Source of the DNA: DATLBY01 sp035526665
GTDB lineage: Bacteria > Acidobacteriota > Terriglobia > Bryobacterales > Bryobacteraceae
Direction: 5' to 3'
DNA: 9,160 bases
Assembly (NCBI GenBank): GCA_035526665.1
Contig: DATLBY010000196.1
Span: forward strand, 1 to 9,160
In this document: piece by piece, positions 1 through 6,597 of the stretch
Layout of the letters: each line of letters starts with the position of its first letter
Numbering within the stretch: position 1 is the stretch's first letter
Position numbers and translations under genes: made by a program
Notes under the pieces: generated by a model
Databases searched by the model: none
Told to the model about the DNA's origin: nothing
What the model saw: only the letters and a program-made list of their open reading frames with translations

Positions 1-141
1 CAAGGTAATCCGGGCAGCACTACAAAAGTGATCGGCGAAATTATTGTAAATGCCTTGCAGTTAGGCGGCAATCCAGCAATTCTCATGCAACTGGACGCTA
101 CGGCGCTCCTGAATGTACGCCAAGTCGCTTTGGTCCGGTAA
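1..141 (+). CDS. C-terminal end of an upstream gene, possibly TadG-like pilus protein (partial)
   Basis: The first reading frame is open from base 1 and ends at a TAA at 139-141, giving 46 residues with no start in view. The visible peptide has a short repetitive beta look: the segment VNALQLGGNPAILMQLD resembles the turn-strand pattern (residue pairs around 'LGGNP') of right-handed beta-helix or TadG/DUF-type C-termini, and it finishes with NVRQVALVR. Its position just before cpaB is where TadE/TadG-like genes often sit in Tad loci. The family assignment is therefore a guess from context and a short peptide; the reading frame itself is well supported because it ends cleanly just before a non-coding stretch. 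Confidence 0.55.
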   Translation, partial: QGNPGSTTKVIGEIIVNALQLGGNPAILMQLDATALLNVRQVALVR

Positions 142-240
142 GTTGTTTGCATTTATCTGTGTCTACTGCCGAAAAGTGGAGTGTAAACGCCTGTTCACAC
201 AGGATGACGAAAGTAGCCTGACGAAGTACGTTGTTTGCAT
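138..240. repeat. Pair of 15-base direct repeats (GTA-N-GTTGTTTGCAT)
   Basis: Copies lie at 138-152 and 226-240 and differ only at the fourth base (A versus C). The spacing of 88 bases places the two copies on either side of the palindrome at 181-200. Paired sites of this kind in a leader often bind a regulator, but no known operator consensus was recognised. The identity is read directly from the sequence; the regulatory role is inferred. Confidence 0.5.
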
Positions 241-311
241 AGTTTACAAGGGAATCCGGGGTTGGAGCCTGAATTGCTTCCCGGAAGGGATCGACCGAAA
301 GGCAAATTACT
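142..311. other. 170-base gap with repeats; probable control region before cpaB
   Basis: No convincing gene lies here. The stretch is AT-richer than the flanking genes at its left end. It contains the second copy of a 15-base direct repeat, GTA-N-GTTGTTTGCAT (138-152 and 226-240, 14 of 15 bases equal, 88 bases apart; the first copy overlaps the upstream stop codon). It also holds an imperfect palindrome at 181-200 and a TGTAAAC (182-188) / GTTTACA (242-248) inverted pair. The cpaB ribosome site AAAGG (298-302) is at its right end, nine bases before the ATG. I could not identify a convincing -35/-10 pair or a sigma-54 site. Confidence 0.5.
181..200. promoter_or_regulatory. Imperfect palindrome, candidate operator or small hairpin
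   Basis: The arms GTGTAAAC (181-188) and GTTCACAC (193-200) pair at seven of eight positions (A185 against C196 is the mismatch) around a four-base centre, GCCT. The size of 20 bases and the near symmetry fit a dimeric repressor or activator site. No run of T follows, so it is unlikely to be an intrinsic terminator for the upstream gene. The function is inferred only from symmetry and location. Confidence 0.35.
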
Positions 312-1196
312 ATGAACCGAAGATTATTGACGATTCTTCTGTGCGCACTCGTGGTGTCCACCGCCGCCAGTTATGTGGTCTACCGGCTAGTGGGCAAGCG
401 AATCGCTGCTAAGACTCAGCCGCAGAATCAATTGACTCACGTGATCGTGGCCGCCCGGAACCTGGAGCTCGGCACGTTGATCGGCGCCAATGATGTGAAA
501 GTGGGCGATTGGGTGGGCACCCCACCGGCCGGAGTTGCCGTGAAGACGGACAACGTCATCGGCCGGGGAGTTGTTTCGGCGATCTATGCAGGCGAGCCAA
601 TCTCGGAAACGCGCCTCGCGGCCGCGGGATCCGGTGGCGGACTTGCAGCCACCATTCCCCCCGGCATGCGAGCGTGCGCGGTACGGGTCAACGATATCGT
701 CGGTCTGGCGGGCTTTGTCCTGCCTGGAATGCGCGTGGACGTGTTGATATCGGGAAATCCGCCGGGTGCAAATCAGGCCGCGGGATCGAAGGTGCGCACT
801 CTCCTGCAAAACATTCAAGTGCTTTCGGCGGGCGCGAATATTCAAAAGGATAACGAAGGAAAGCCTGTCCAGGTGCAGGTGGTTAATCTGCTGGTTACTC
901 CCGAGCAGGCTGAAGTGCTGAGCCTGGCCAGTGGAGACCAGACGCGCATTCAGCTGGTACTCCGCAATCCGCTCGACACTCAGGTTGCAAAGACTTCGGG
1001 ATCGGTGATGGCGAAGCTTTTTGCCGACTCCAATGCGCCGGATCCTGCCGCCGCTGAACGGCCGCGGGCCGTACGCCCGAAGGCAACACCTCCGCCGCCG
1101 GCAGCGAAGCCAATCCCACCAGGTTTTTACACAATCGAAGTATTGAATGGCGCCAAGCGCACCGAAGCGAAGTTCGCTGCCGAGGAAAATAAGTGA
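312..1196 (+). CDS. cpaB: Flp/Tad pilus assembly protein CpaB (RcpC), SAF domain
   Basis: This is a 294-residue inner-membrane-anchored periplasmic protein of Tad (type IVc) pilus systems, thought to act with the CpaC secretin. Residues 5-28 form an N-terminal hydrophobic anchor (LLTILLCALVVSTAASYVV). A SAF-type domain follows at about 43-103, with the usual opening VIVAARNLELGTLI and 'AGEPISETRL' near its end. The RcpC/CpaB domain spans about 116-225, with the family-typical ACAVRVNDIVGLAGFVLPG and RVDVLI, then NLLVTPEQAEVLSLA. A Pro/Ala-rich linker (about 243-270) leads to a short C-terminal peptide, FYTIEVLNGAKRTEAKF, that looks like a docking tail. The ATG at 312 has AAAGG nine bases upstream, and the anchor begins directly after it. 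The end overlaps the cpaC start by four bases, so the two are probably translationally coupled. The length is normal for the family. Confidence 0.95.
   Translation: MNRRLLTILLCALVVSTAASYVVYRLVGKRIAAKTQPQNQLTHVIVAARNLELGTLIGANDVKVGDWVGTPPAGVAVKTDNVIGRGVVSAIYAGEPISETRLAAAGSGGGLAATIPPGMRACAVRVNDIVGLAGFVLPGMRVDVLISGNPPGANQAAGSKVRTLLQNIQVLSAGANIQKDNEGKPVQVQVVNLLVTPEQAEVLSLASGDQTRIQLVLRNPLDTQVAKTSGSVMAKLFADSNAPDPAAAERPRAVRPKATPPPPAAKPIPPGFYTIEVLNGAKRTEAKFAAEENK
1182..1187 (+). promoter_or_regulatory. Ribosome binding site for cpaC supporting a GTG start
   Basis: GAGGAA lies inside the last codons of cpaB, five bases before the GTG at 1193. This spacing, and the signal peptide that starts straight after, decide the GTG start for cpaC rather than any later codon. 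Confidence 0.6.
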
Positions 1197-2803
1197 AACG
1201 ACAGCCGCTGCATCGAGCCGCTACAGTATTGCTCGGATCCCTGATCGCACTCTTGAGCGTCGGGCTGCCGACGGAGGCACAAGCGCCGCCACAGGCCCAG
1301 CCGGCCGCTCCCGCGCCTGCCCAACCCGGCCAAACGACGCAGAACGATTTGTCGTTGACTGTGGGAAAAACCATTCTGATGAACAGTCCGGTACCGATCG
1401 AGCGTGTCGCCGTCGGCTTCGGCGACATTGTAGAAGCAACCGCAGTCGGCGCGCGCGAAGTGCTGGTCAGCGCCAAGGCTCCGGGAGAAACGAACCTGAT
1501 CATCTGGCAGCAGGGCGGCAACAAGCTCCTGTTCGACGTCACGGTGCATGCCAGCCGCGTGGCCGCAAATAACCGAAGCGAAGCCGTCCGCCGGGAGCTT
1601 GAAAAGGAGCTGCCATCCGCCAATGTGAACTTCACCCTAGAGAACGATACAGTTTTTCTACGTGGTCAAGTGAAGAATCTCACGGACGCGCAACGCGCCG
1701 TCGCCATCGCTTCCACATTGGGGAAAACTGTCAACCTTCTGAACGTGGATATCCCGCCAGCCGACGCACAGATCCTGCTGAAGGTCCGTTTTGCGAGCGT
1801 GGATCGCACCGCCAGCACCGAACTCGGCCTGAATCTGATTAGCACCGGCGCGGGCGGGAATGTTGGAACGGCAACCACACAACAGTTCGCGCCGCCAAAG
1901 ATCGAGCGGACTCCTAATGGAACCACGCAACTCACGTTGACGGACGCACTGAATATTTTCATGCTTCGCCCCGAGATCAACCTGGGCGCCACAATCCGGG
2001 CTTTGCAGCGGAAGCTGCTGCTGGAAATACTAGCCGAGCCCAATGTCCTGGCGATCAACGGCAAGCAGGCGAGTTTTCTGGCCGGTGGCGAATTCCCCTT
2101 TCCTACGCTACAAGGCGGCGCGGGAGGAGTCGGTCAGATCACGATCCAATTCCGGGAATTCGGAGTGCGAATCAATTTCCTTCCGGTGATAACGCCTCGC
2201 GGGACTATCCGCCTGCAAGTGGCGCCGGAAGTGAGTGCGCTGGATTTCTCAAACGGGCTTAATGTGCAAGGCTTTCAAGTGCCTGCCCTCACCGTGCGCC
2301 GTGTTAGCACAGAAGTAGAATTGGAAGCGGGCCAGAGCTTTGCTATTGGCGGTCTGCTGGACAACCGGCTTACGGACAATCTGCAAAAGATGCCGTTCCT
2401 CGGTGATATTCCGCTCTTCGGCAAGCTATTCCAATCAAAATCCACCAGCCGCCAGAATACCGAACTGCTGGTGATCGTAACTCCTGAGTTGGTGCGTCCG
2501 ATGCCCGCGGGGCAGACACTGCCTGAAGTGCGAATGCCAAAGCCATTTCTGGAGCCGAATTCCGCCGTGCCGATGAGGACCCCGGGAACGGACTCCACCG
2601 GTCCGGTACAGGCCAGACCGGTGGAGTCGATCCCCATGGAAAACCTAATCGACAGTTTGAAACCCGGTCCTGCTCTAACCGATTCCAGGGGACTTGCGAT
2701 TCAGCAGCAGGGAGGCTTGCCGATGATGACTTCGCAGCCGCAGTTGCAGCCTGCCCCTGCTGCCCCGGCACCCGCGCCCGCGGCGTCGCCTGCGCCCAAG
2801 TGA
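1193..2803 (+). CDS. cpaC: Tad/Flp pilus secretin CpaC (RcpA), type II/III secretion family
   Basis: This 536-residue protein is the outer-membrane ring through which Tad pili or related substrates pass. Residues 1-30 are a signal peptide ending near TEAQA, followed by a Pro/Ala/Gln-rich linker (31-50). The pilus-type secretin N domain covers about 52-120 (SLTVGKTILMNSPVPIERV, then IVEATAVGAREVLVSAKAPG). A BON domain lies at about 125-190 (LRGQVKNLTDAQRAVAIA). The secretin core occupies about 265-433, with LLEILAEPNVLAINGKQASF, GGEFPFP, the VEVE-like strand TEVELEAGQSFAIGGLLD and the diagnostic MPFLGDIPLFGKLFQS and LLVIVTPELVRP. The last 100 residues or so are a low-complexity Pro/Ala/Gln tail beyond the usual secretin end. 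The GTG start overlaps the cpaB stop. The coding region for the tail contains a perfect 13-base inverted repeat. Confidence 0.95.
   Translation: MKRQPLHRAATVLLGSLIALLSVGLPTEAQAPPQAQPAAPAPAQPGQTTQNDLSLTVGKTILMNSPVPIERVAVGFGDIVEATAVGAREVLVSAKAPGETNLIIWQQGGNKLLFDVTVHASRVAANNRSEAVRRELEKELPSANVNFTLENDTVFLRGQVKNLTDAQRAVAIASTLGKTVNLLNVDIPPADAQILLKVRFASVDRTASTELGLNLISTGAGGNVGTATTQQFAPPKIERTPNGTTQLTLTDALNIFMLRPEINLGATIRALQRKLLLEILAEPNVLAINGKQASFLAGGEFPFPTLQGGAGGVGQITIQFREFGVRINFLPVITPRGTIRLQVAPEVSALDFSNGLNVQGFQVPALTVRRVSTEVELEAGQSFAIGGLLDNRLTDNLQKMPFLGDIPLFGKLFQSKSTSRQNTELLVIVTPELVRPMPAGQTLPEVRMPKPFLEPNSAVPMRTPGTDSTGPVQARPVESIPMENLIDSLKPGPALTDSRGLAIQQQGGLPMMTSQPQLQPAPAAPAPAPAASPAPK
2591..2628. repeat. 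Perfect 13-base inverted repeat inside the cpaC tail
   Basis: The arm GACTCCACCGGTC (2591-2603) is exactly complementary to GACCGGTGGAGTC (2616-2628). After one mismatch the 12-base centre can add three more pairs (2605-2607 with 2612-2614, one of them G-U), leaving a four-base loop. In mRNA this would be a very stable hairpin. It encodes residues 467-479 of the low-complexity secretin tail, where the protein tolerates almost any sequence. No T run follows, so it is not a standard intrinsic terminator. It may affect transcript processing or decay between cpaC and the downstream genes, or be a remnant of a REP-like element. Confidence 0.8.
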
Positions 2804-2867
2804 GTTACGGCATGATGTCATCCGCCGGAAAGATGCAAAGCTGTGGCCACTCTGGGCCGCCGAAGGT

Positions 2868-2872
2868 AGGAG
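2868..2872 (+). promoter_or_regulatory. Ribosome binding site (AGGAG) favouring the 2884 start
   Basis: AGGAG sits 11 bases before the ATG at 2884 and 23 before the next in-frame ATG at 2896. No comparable site precedes the in-frame GTG at 2800 or the ATGs at 2812 and 2815. The peptide from 2884 is a normal signal sequence, whereas the 28 residues upstream are not, so 2884 is the preferred start. Confidence 0.6.
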
Positions 2873-2883
2873 TAAATTTCCTC

Positions 2884-5800
2884 ATGACTTTTTTTATGCG
2901 ATCTCGATCCGCTCTAATTCGATCGCTAGTGCTTGCGTTGCCCGTGCTGTGCGCTCTGGAACAACCGCTAGCCGCCGCCACCTTTGGGACGGTAGTGCCG
3001 ATCGGTGGGCAAGCCTCCGACCTCGCGCTGGACGAGAGCCGGCGTGTCCTCTACATTGCGAATTTCAACGGGAACCGGGTTGACGTGATGTCGCTCGATA
3101 ACAACGCGATTACCCGTTCCATCCAGGTCACCGCCCAGCCATCTGCGATCGCTTTGTCGAGGGACAACAAATATCTGGTTATCGGCCACTATGGAAACTT
3201 CGAGGCCGCAAGAAATGCCGTGACGGTGTTGAACCTGGAAGATAACTCACGGCGTGTTTTCGGGGTCGGCTCGTCACCGCTTGCCGTCGCGTTCACGAAC
3301 CAAAACCTGGCTCTGGTAGTGACTTCCACCGAGTTTCTTTTGTTCGATCCCATGTCCGGTCAGACCCACACAATCGATACCGTTGCGGGCCTACAAGGCA
3401 AAACTCTGCCGATTGTCGCGCCTGCCAATTCGCAGGTCATTGTAAGAGCGGCCGTCGCCGCGTCGCAAGACGGGCTCTGGCTGTTCGGATTGACCGATAA
3501 GTTCCTCTTCCGGTATGACGTCCGGTTAGGACAGTTAGGTATTACCAGCTATACTTCCAGCCCTGAAATGGGTCCCCGGACCGTCAGCGTGAGCACTACC
3601 GGGACTTATTACCTCGCGGGCTGGGGATTGTTCGACCGGCAGGGCACTTTGGTGGCGCAGTTTCCCAACCCATCGGGCAAACTGGACATCGGCAGTCATG
3701 CTCTGGATCTCGAACGGGGTCTCATTTACGCGCAGATGACGCAGGCGGATCCCGCAGCTACGTCTCAGACTGGAACGTCAACCCCGGTTAGCAGCACGAC
3801 CCCGGCGCCAGCGGCGGCCACTGACAGCAGCGGCCCCATCCTTCAAGTAGTTGCTGCGGATAACCTTGCAGTCCTGGACCGTCTGCAACTTCGGGAAAAT
3901 CTCACCGGACGGTCGGTTTTGAACTCGGCGCGCGATGTCCTCTACTCCATCTCTGCCAGCGGCGTGACGATCTTCCAGGTCGGCCAACTCGCGAAGGCTC
4001 CGCGCATTCGATCCGAGCAGCGCGAAGTTCTTTTTCAAAGCAGCAGCTGCACCCGTGAGCAGCAGACCAAGGATATAGTGATTTCAAACCCCAGCGGCGG
4101 CCGCGTCGCGTTCTCGCTGACCACTTCCGATCCAGCGATCATTGTTACTCCGGATTCGGGCGTAACGCCGGCAGTCGTTCACATCACTGTAAATCCCGGC
4201 GCATTCCTCAATGCAAAGGGTACTTCGGCGGGTTACATCGATATTCATGCGTCCGGTGCTGTGAACCTTCCTGATAGAATCCGCGTGCTTGTGAATAATC
4301 GCGAACCAGATCAACGCGGGCTGATACAGAACATCCCCGGCAAACTGGTCGATATTCTGGCAGACCCTGTTCGCAGCCGCTTCCTGATCCTTCGGCAAGA
4401 TACCGATGAAGTTCTTGTCTTTGACAAAAACCAGCGGCAGATTGCAGCGCTACGAACCGGCAATACGCCGACTCAGATGGCGATCACAGCCGATCTCCGC
4501 TATCTGCTGGTTGGCAACGATAATTCGAATATCGCATCTGTCTTCGACCTGGATACTCTCCAGCCCTCGACACCCGTACGCTTTCCGGTGGGACATTATC
4601 CCCGCTCCATCGCGGTGTCAGGAAACGCCATTCTGGCCAGCGTCCGATCCGGTTCCGGCGTGCACAAGATCGACCGGATCGATATGGCAAGCCGAACGGC
4701 CTTCCCGCTGCCCAACCTCGGTGTTTATACCAACGATGTGACCCTCAATACTGGTTTGGCAGCATCGCCGGACGGCTCGTCGCTTCTTATTGCGATGAGT
4801 GACGGACGGGTGCTGCTCTACGACGCTAATTACGATACCTTCGTAGCGGCCCGCAAGGACTTCGACAAGTTGTCCGGAGCCATTGCTGCGTCCAGCTACG
4901 ACTTCTTTATCGTCGATAACCATGTGCTGAACTCCTCGCTTGTTCCCGTAGGCACACTCAACAATGGCGCGGGCACATCCTCCGGATTTTTGTTCGTCGA
5001 TCAAATGGGATTCCGTTCCAACAGTCTCGGCGCAAGCCAGGCTGGCATGGTGGAGCGCGTGAATCTGTCGCAACTGCAGGGAATCCTGCCAACGAGAATC
5101 ACCGAATCGCCCCTCACGAGCTCTACCGATGGCGGCTTCACCCGCACGCTGGCCGTCCTCGGCAACCGGGAAGGCTTGATTTCGCTGACAACTTCGGGCT
5201 TCACGGTGCTGCCGTGGAATTACGATGCAGCGTCTGCTCCGCCCAGAATCGACCGTGTAGTGAATGCAGCCGATCTCTCCGATAACATTGCGCCGGGTTC
5301 GCTCGTCACGATTTTTGGCTCTCAGCTCAGTCCCGCTCCTGGACTCGCAGGCGACCCGCTCACGGCGGACGCACTGGTGCAATCCTGCCTGACCGTCAAT
5401 GGCAGCCTGGCGCCCGTGATCTTCTCTTCGCCGGATAAGATTAATGCGCAGATTCCCTATAACGCAGCCGGTTCCACGAGTCTGATTCTGCGTACGCCGG
5501 GAGGCGCGAGCGATGCCTTTCGGGTGCGGGTTGTGCCCGGTGCTCCGGCAGTTTTCCGGACCGGCACGGCCGGCGCCGAGAGCGGTATTCCCACCATCGT
5601 ACGCGCGGCGAACAACGAGCTTGTGACCGTTTCCAACCCGATTCACCGGGGGGATGACCTGGTCATCTACGCAACCGGCCTCGGCAGGACCAATCCCGAA
5701 GTGCCCGTCGGCTCACCAGCACCCTATGAGCCTCTCGCTTACGCCGTGGAAACTCCCAGGATTACCCTTGGTGGCGTTGCGCTGCCGGTAGCTTTCGCCG

Positions 5801-5937
5801 GGCTTACCCCCGGGTTGATTGGTGTTTACCAAGTGAATGTTCTGGTTCCGCGGTCGGTGCCGACGGGATTCGATATTCCGCTGAGAATTGAGCAAAGCAC
5901 AGCTGCTTCCACCGTCCCTGTAAGGGTGGTTCCATAG
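2884..5937 (+). CDS. Large exported double beta-propeller protein with C-terminal TIGR03437 domain
   Basis: The protein has 1017 residues from the ATG at 2884 (numbering from there). Residues 1-32 are a signal peptide ending in PLAAA. About 33-370 look like a YVTN/YncE-type beta-propeller, with repeats such as ASDLALDESRRVLYIANFNG followed by VDVMSLD and PSAIALSRDNKYLVIG. A Ser/Thr/Pro/Ala-rich insertion sits at about 290-318. About 372-472 is a single beta-sandwich resembling a BACON/Ig-like domain (VLFQSSSCTREQQTKDIVIS ... GYIDIHASG). A second propeller occupies about 472-777 (RFLILRQDTDEVLVFDKNQR, TQMAITADLRYLLVGNDNSN, GLAASPDGSSLLIAMSDGRV). Residues 787-1017 match TIGR03437: VVNAADLSDNIAPGSLVTIF, SSPDKINAQIPYN, GDDLVIYATGLGRTNP. 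No catalytic motif is visible. It follows the secretin after 80 bases and precedes the barrel gene by three, so it is probably part of the same operon. A surface-exposed binding or adhesin role, loosely like the propeller protein PilY1 of other pili, is inference. An alternative start is the GTG at 2800 overlapping the cpaC stop. Confidence 0.85.
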   Translation: MTFFMRSRSALIRSLVLALPVLCALEQPLAAATFGTVVPIGGQASDLALDESRRVLYIANFNGNRVDVMSLDNNAITRSIQVTAQPSAIALSRDNKYLVIGHYGNFEAARNAVTVLNLEDNSRRVFGVGSSPLAVAFTNQNLALVVTSTEFLLFDPMSGQTHTIDTVAGLQGKTLPIVAPANSQVIVRAAVAASQDGLWLFGLTDKFLFRYDVRLGQLGITSYTSSPEMGPRTVSVSTTGTYYLAGWGLFDRQGTLVAQFPNPSGKLDIGSHALDLERGLIYAQMTQADPAATSQTGTSTPVSSTTPAPAAATDSSGPILQVVAADNLAVLDRLQLRENLTGRSVLNSARDVLYSISASGVTIFQVGQLAKAPRIRSEQREVLFQSSSCTREQQTKDIVISNPSGGRVAFSLTTSDPAIIVTPDSGVTPAVVHITVNPGAFLNAKGTSAGYIDIHASGAVNLPDRIRVLVNNREPDQRGLIQNIPGKLVDILADPVRSRFLILRQDTDEVLVFDKNQRQIAALRTGNTPTQMAITADLRYLLVGNDNSNIASVFDLDTLQPSTPVRFPVGHYPRSIAVSGNAILASVRSGSGVHKIDRIDMASRTAFPLPNLGVYTNDVTLNTGLAASPDGSSLLIAMSDGRVLLYDANYDTFVAARKDFDKLSGAIAASSYDFFIVDNHVLNSSLVPVGTLNNGAGTSSGFLFVDQMGFRSNSLGASQAGMVERVNLSQLQGILPTRITESPLTSSTDGGFTRTLAVLGNREGLISLTTSGFTVLPWNYDAASAPPRIDRVVNAADLSDNIAPGSLVTIFGSQLSPAPGLAGDPLTADALVQSCLTVNGSLAPVIFSSPDKINAQIPYNAAGSTSLILRTPGGASDAFRVRVVPGAPAVFRTGTAGAESGIPTIVRAANNELVTVSNPIHRGDDLVIYATGLGRTNPEVPVGSPAPYEPLAYAVETPRITLGGVALPVAFAGLTPGLIGVYQVNVLVPRSVPTGFDIPLRIEQSTAASTVPVRVVP

Positions 5938-5940
5938 ATA

Positions 5941-6594
5941 ATGACCAAAAACAGAATTGGCCGTACAACTCTCGCATTGATCTTTCTTGCGGTCCCGGCG
6001 TTGGCCGAGGAGCATTGGGATATTGGCTTCGCCGCCGGTTACGGGTTCTACAAGAACGTGACCGCAACGAATGCCACCGGCAAAGCATCCGTCGGGTTCA
6101 GACCCGGGGTTGCTTTTGCCGCCCATGCGGGAAATGAGATGAATCGCTGGTTGGCGGGCGAAGCTCGCTACACCTACCGGCAGAATGACGCCTGGGTGTC
6201 CGCCCGCGGCACGGAAGCCAGATTCGACGCTGACTCGCACATTTTAACCTACGATCTGATTTTTCACTTGGCCGGACGTCCCGCTCACGTGCGTCCTTTT
6301 TTAGCAGCCGGAGCGGGGGCCAAGATTTACCGCGGCGCGGGACGTGAAGCAGCCTTCCAGCCGCTCAGCAACTTTGTCGCTCTTACCCGTGCCACTCAGG
6401 CCGTGCCTGTCGCAAGCGCCGGCGGCGGCTTCAAGATCGAAATGAATCGGCTCATAACCCTCAGGGTGGAAGCCCGGGACTACGCGAGCCCATTGCCGAG
6501 AGACGTAGTGACGCCCGTGCCAGGCGCCCGAGTGCATGGATGGGTGCATGATATTGTCCCCATGATTGGAATCAGTTTTAACGTCGGAAGATAA
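5941..6594 (+). CDS. Small outer-membrane beta-barrel protein
   Basis: The product has 217 residues. Residues 1-22 are a signal peptide (ALIFLAVPALA, cleavage before EEHWDIG). The mature part alternates polar and hydrophobic residues in about eight strands: roughly 25-36 (WDIGFAAGYGFY), 49-62, 69-80 (RWLAGEARYTYR), 98-111 (SHILTYDLIFHL), 117-130 (VRPFLAAGAGAKIY), 155-168, 171-182 (LITLRVEARDY) and 203-215. This is the pattern and length of OmpA-like or OMP_b-brl (PF13505-type) porin-like barrels. The C-terminus ISFNVGR has its aromatic residue four places from the end rather than last, so the barrel-assembly signal is not canonical. It starts three bases after the previous stop, with AAGGGTGG (5922-5929) as a likely ribosome site. 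It could anchor or pass one of its neighbours; that is inferred from context. Confidence 0.8.
   Translation: MTKNRIGRTTLALIFLAVPALAEEHWDIGFAAGYGFYKNVTATNATGKASVGFRPGVAFAAHAGNEMNRWLAGEARYTYRQNDAWVSARGTEARFDADSHILTYDLIFHLAGRPAHVRPFLAAGAGAKIYRGAGREAAFQPLSNFVALTRATQAVPVASAGGGFKIEMNRLITLRVEARDYASPLPRDVVTPVPGARVHGWVHDIVPMIGISFNVGR
6586..6590 (+). promoter_or_regulatory. Ribosome binding site for the 6598 gene
   Basis: GGAAG ends seven bases before the ATG at 6598, inside the last codons of the barrel gene. It supports this start and tight coupling of the two genes. Confidence 0.5.
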
Positions 6595-6597
6595 GAG

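Noticed and set aside
113..412. 99-codon plus-strand frame across the leader and the start of cpaB
   Set aside because: It runs through the repeat-bearing gap and out of frame into cpaB, has no ribosome site or recognisable family, and its peptide looks random.
895..1635. 246-codon antisense frame across cpaB and cpaC
   Set aside because: It spans the junction of two well-supported genes and shows no domain, signal or membrane pattern of a real protein.
2800..2883. GTG at 2800 as start of the propeller gene, overlapping the cpaC stop
   Set aside because: It would copy the cpaB-cpaC coupling style, but it adds 28 residues that are not part of a signal peptide and has no ribosome site. The AGGAG at 2868-2872 and the signal sequence point to 2884. 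It remains possible.
2804..2895. T7 run at 2889-2895 as the end of a rho-independent terminator after cpaC
   Set aside because: The only inverted bases upstream are a four-base GGCC pair and a short ATGA/TCAT pair, neither of which is adjacent to the T run, so no terminator stem is present.
4618..5646. 342-codon antisense frame under the propeller/TIGR03437 gene
   Set aside because: It lies wholly opposite a strongly supported gene whose protein matches a known domain. Its product is rich in Arg, Gly and His with no domain pattern, as expected of an antisense shadow in GC-rich DNA.
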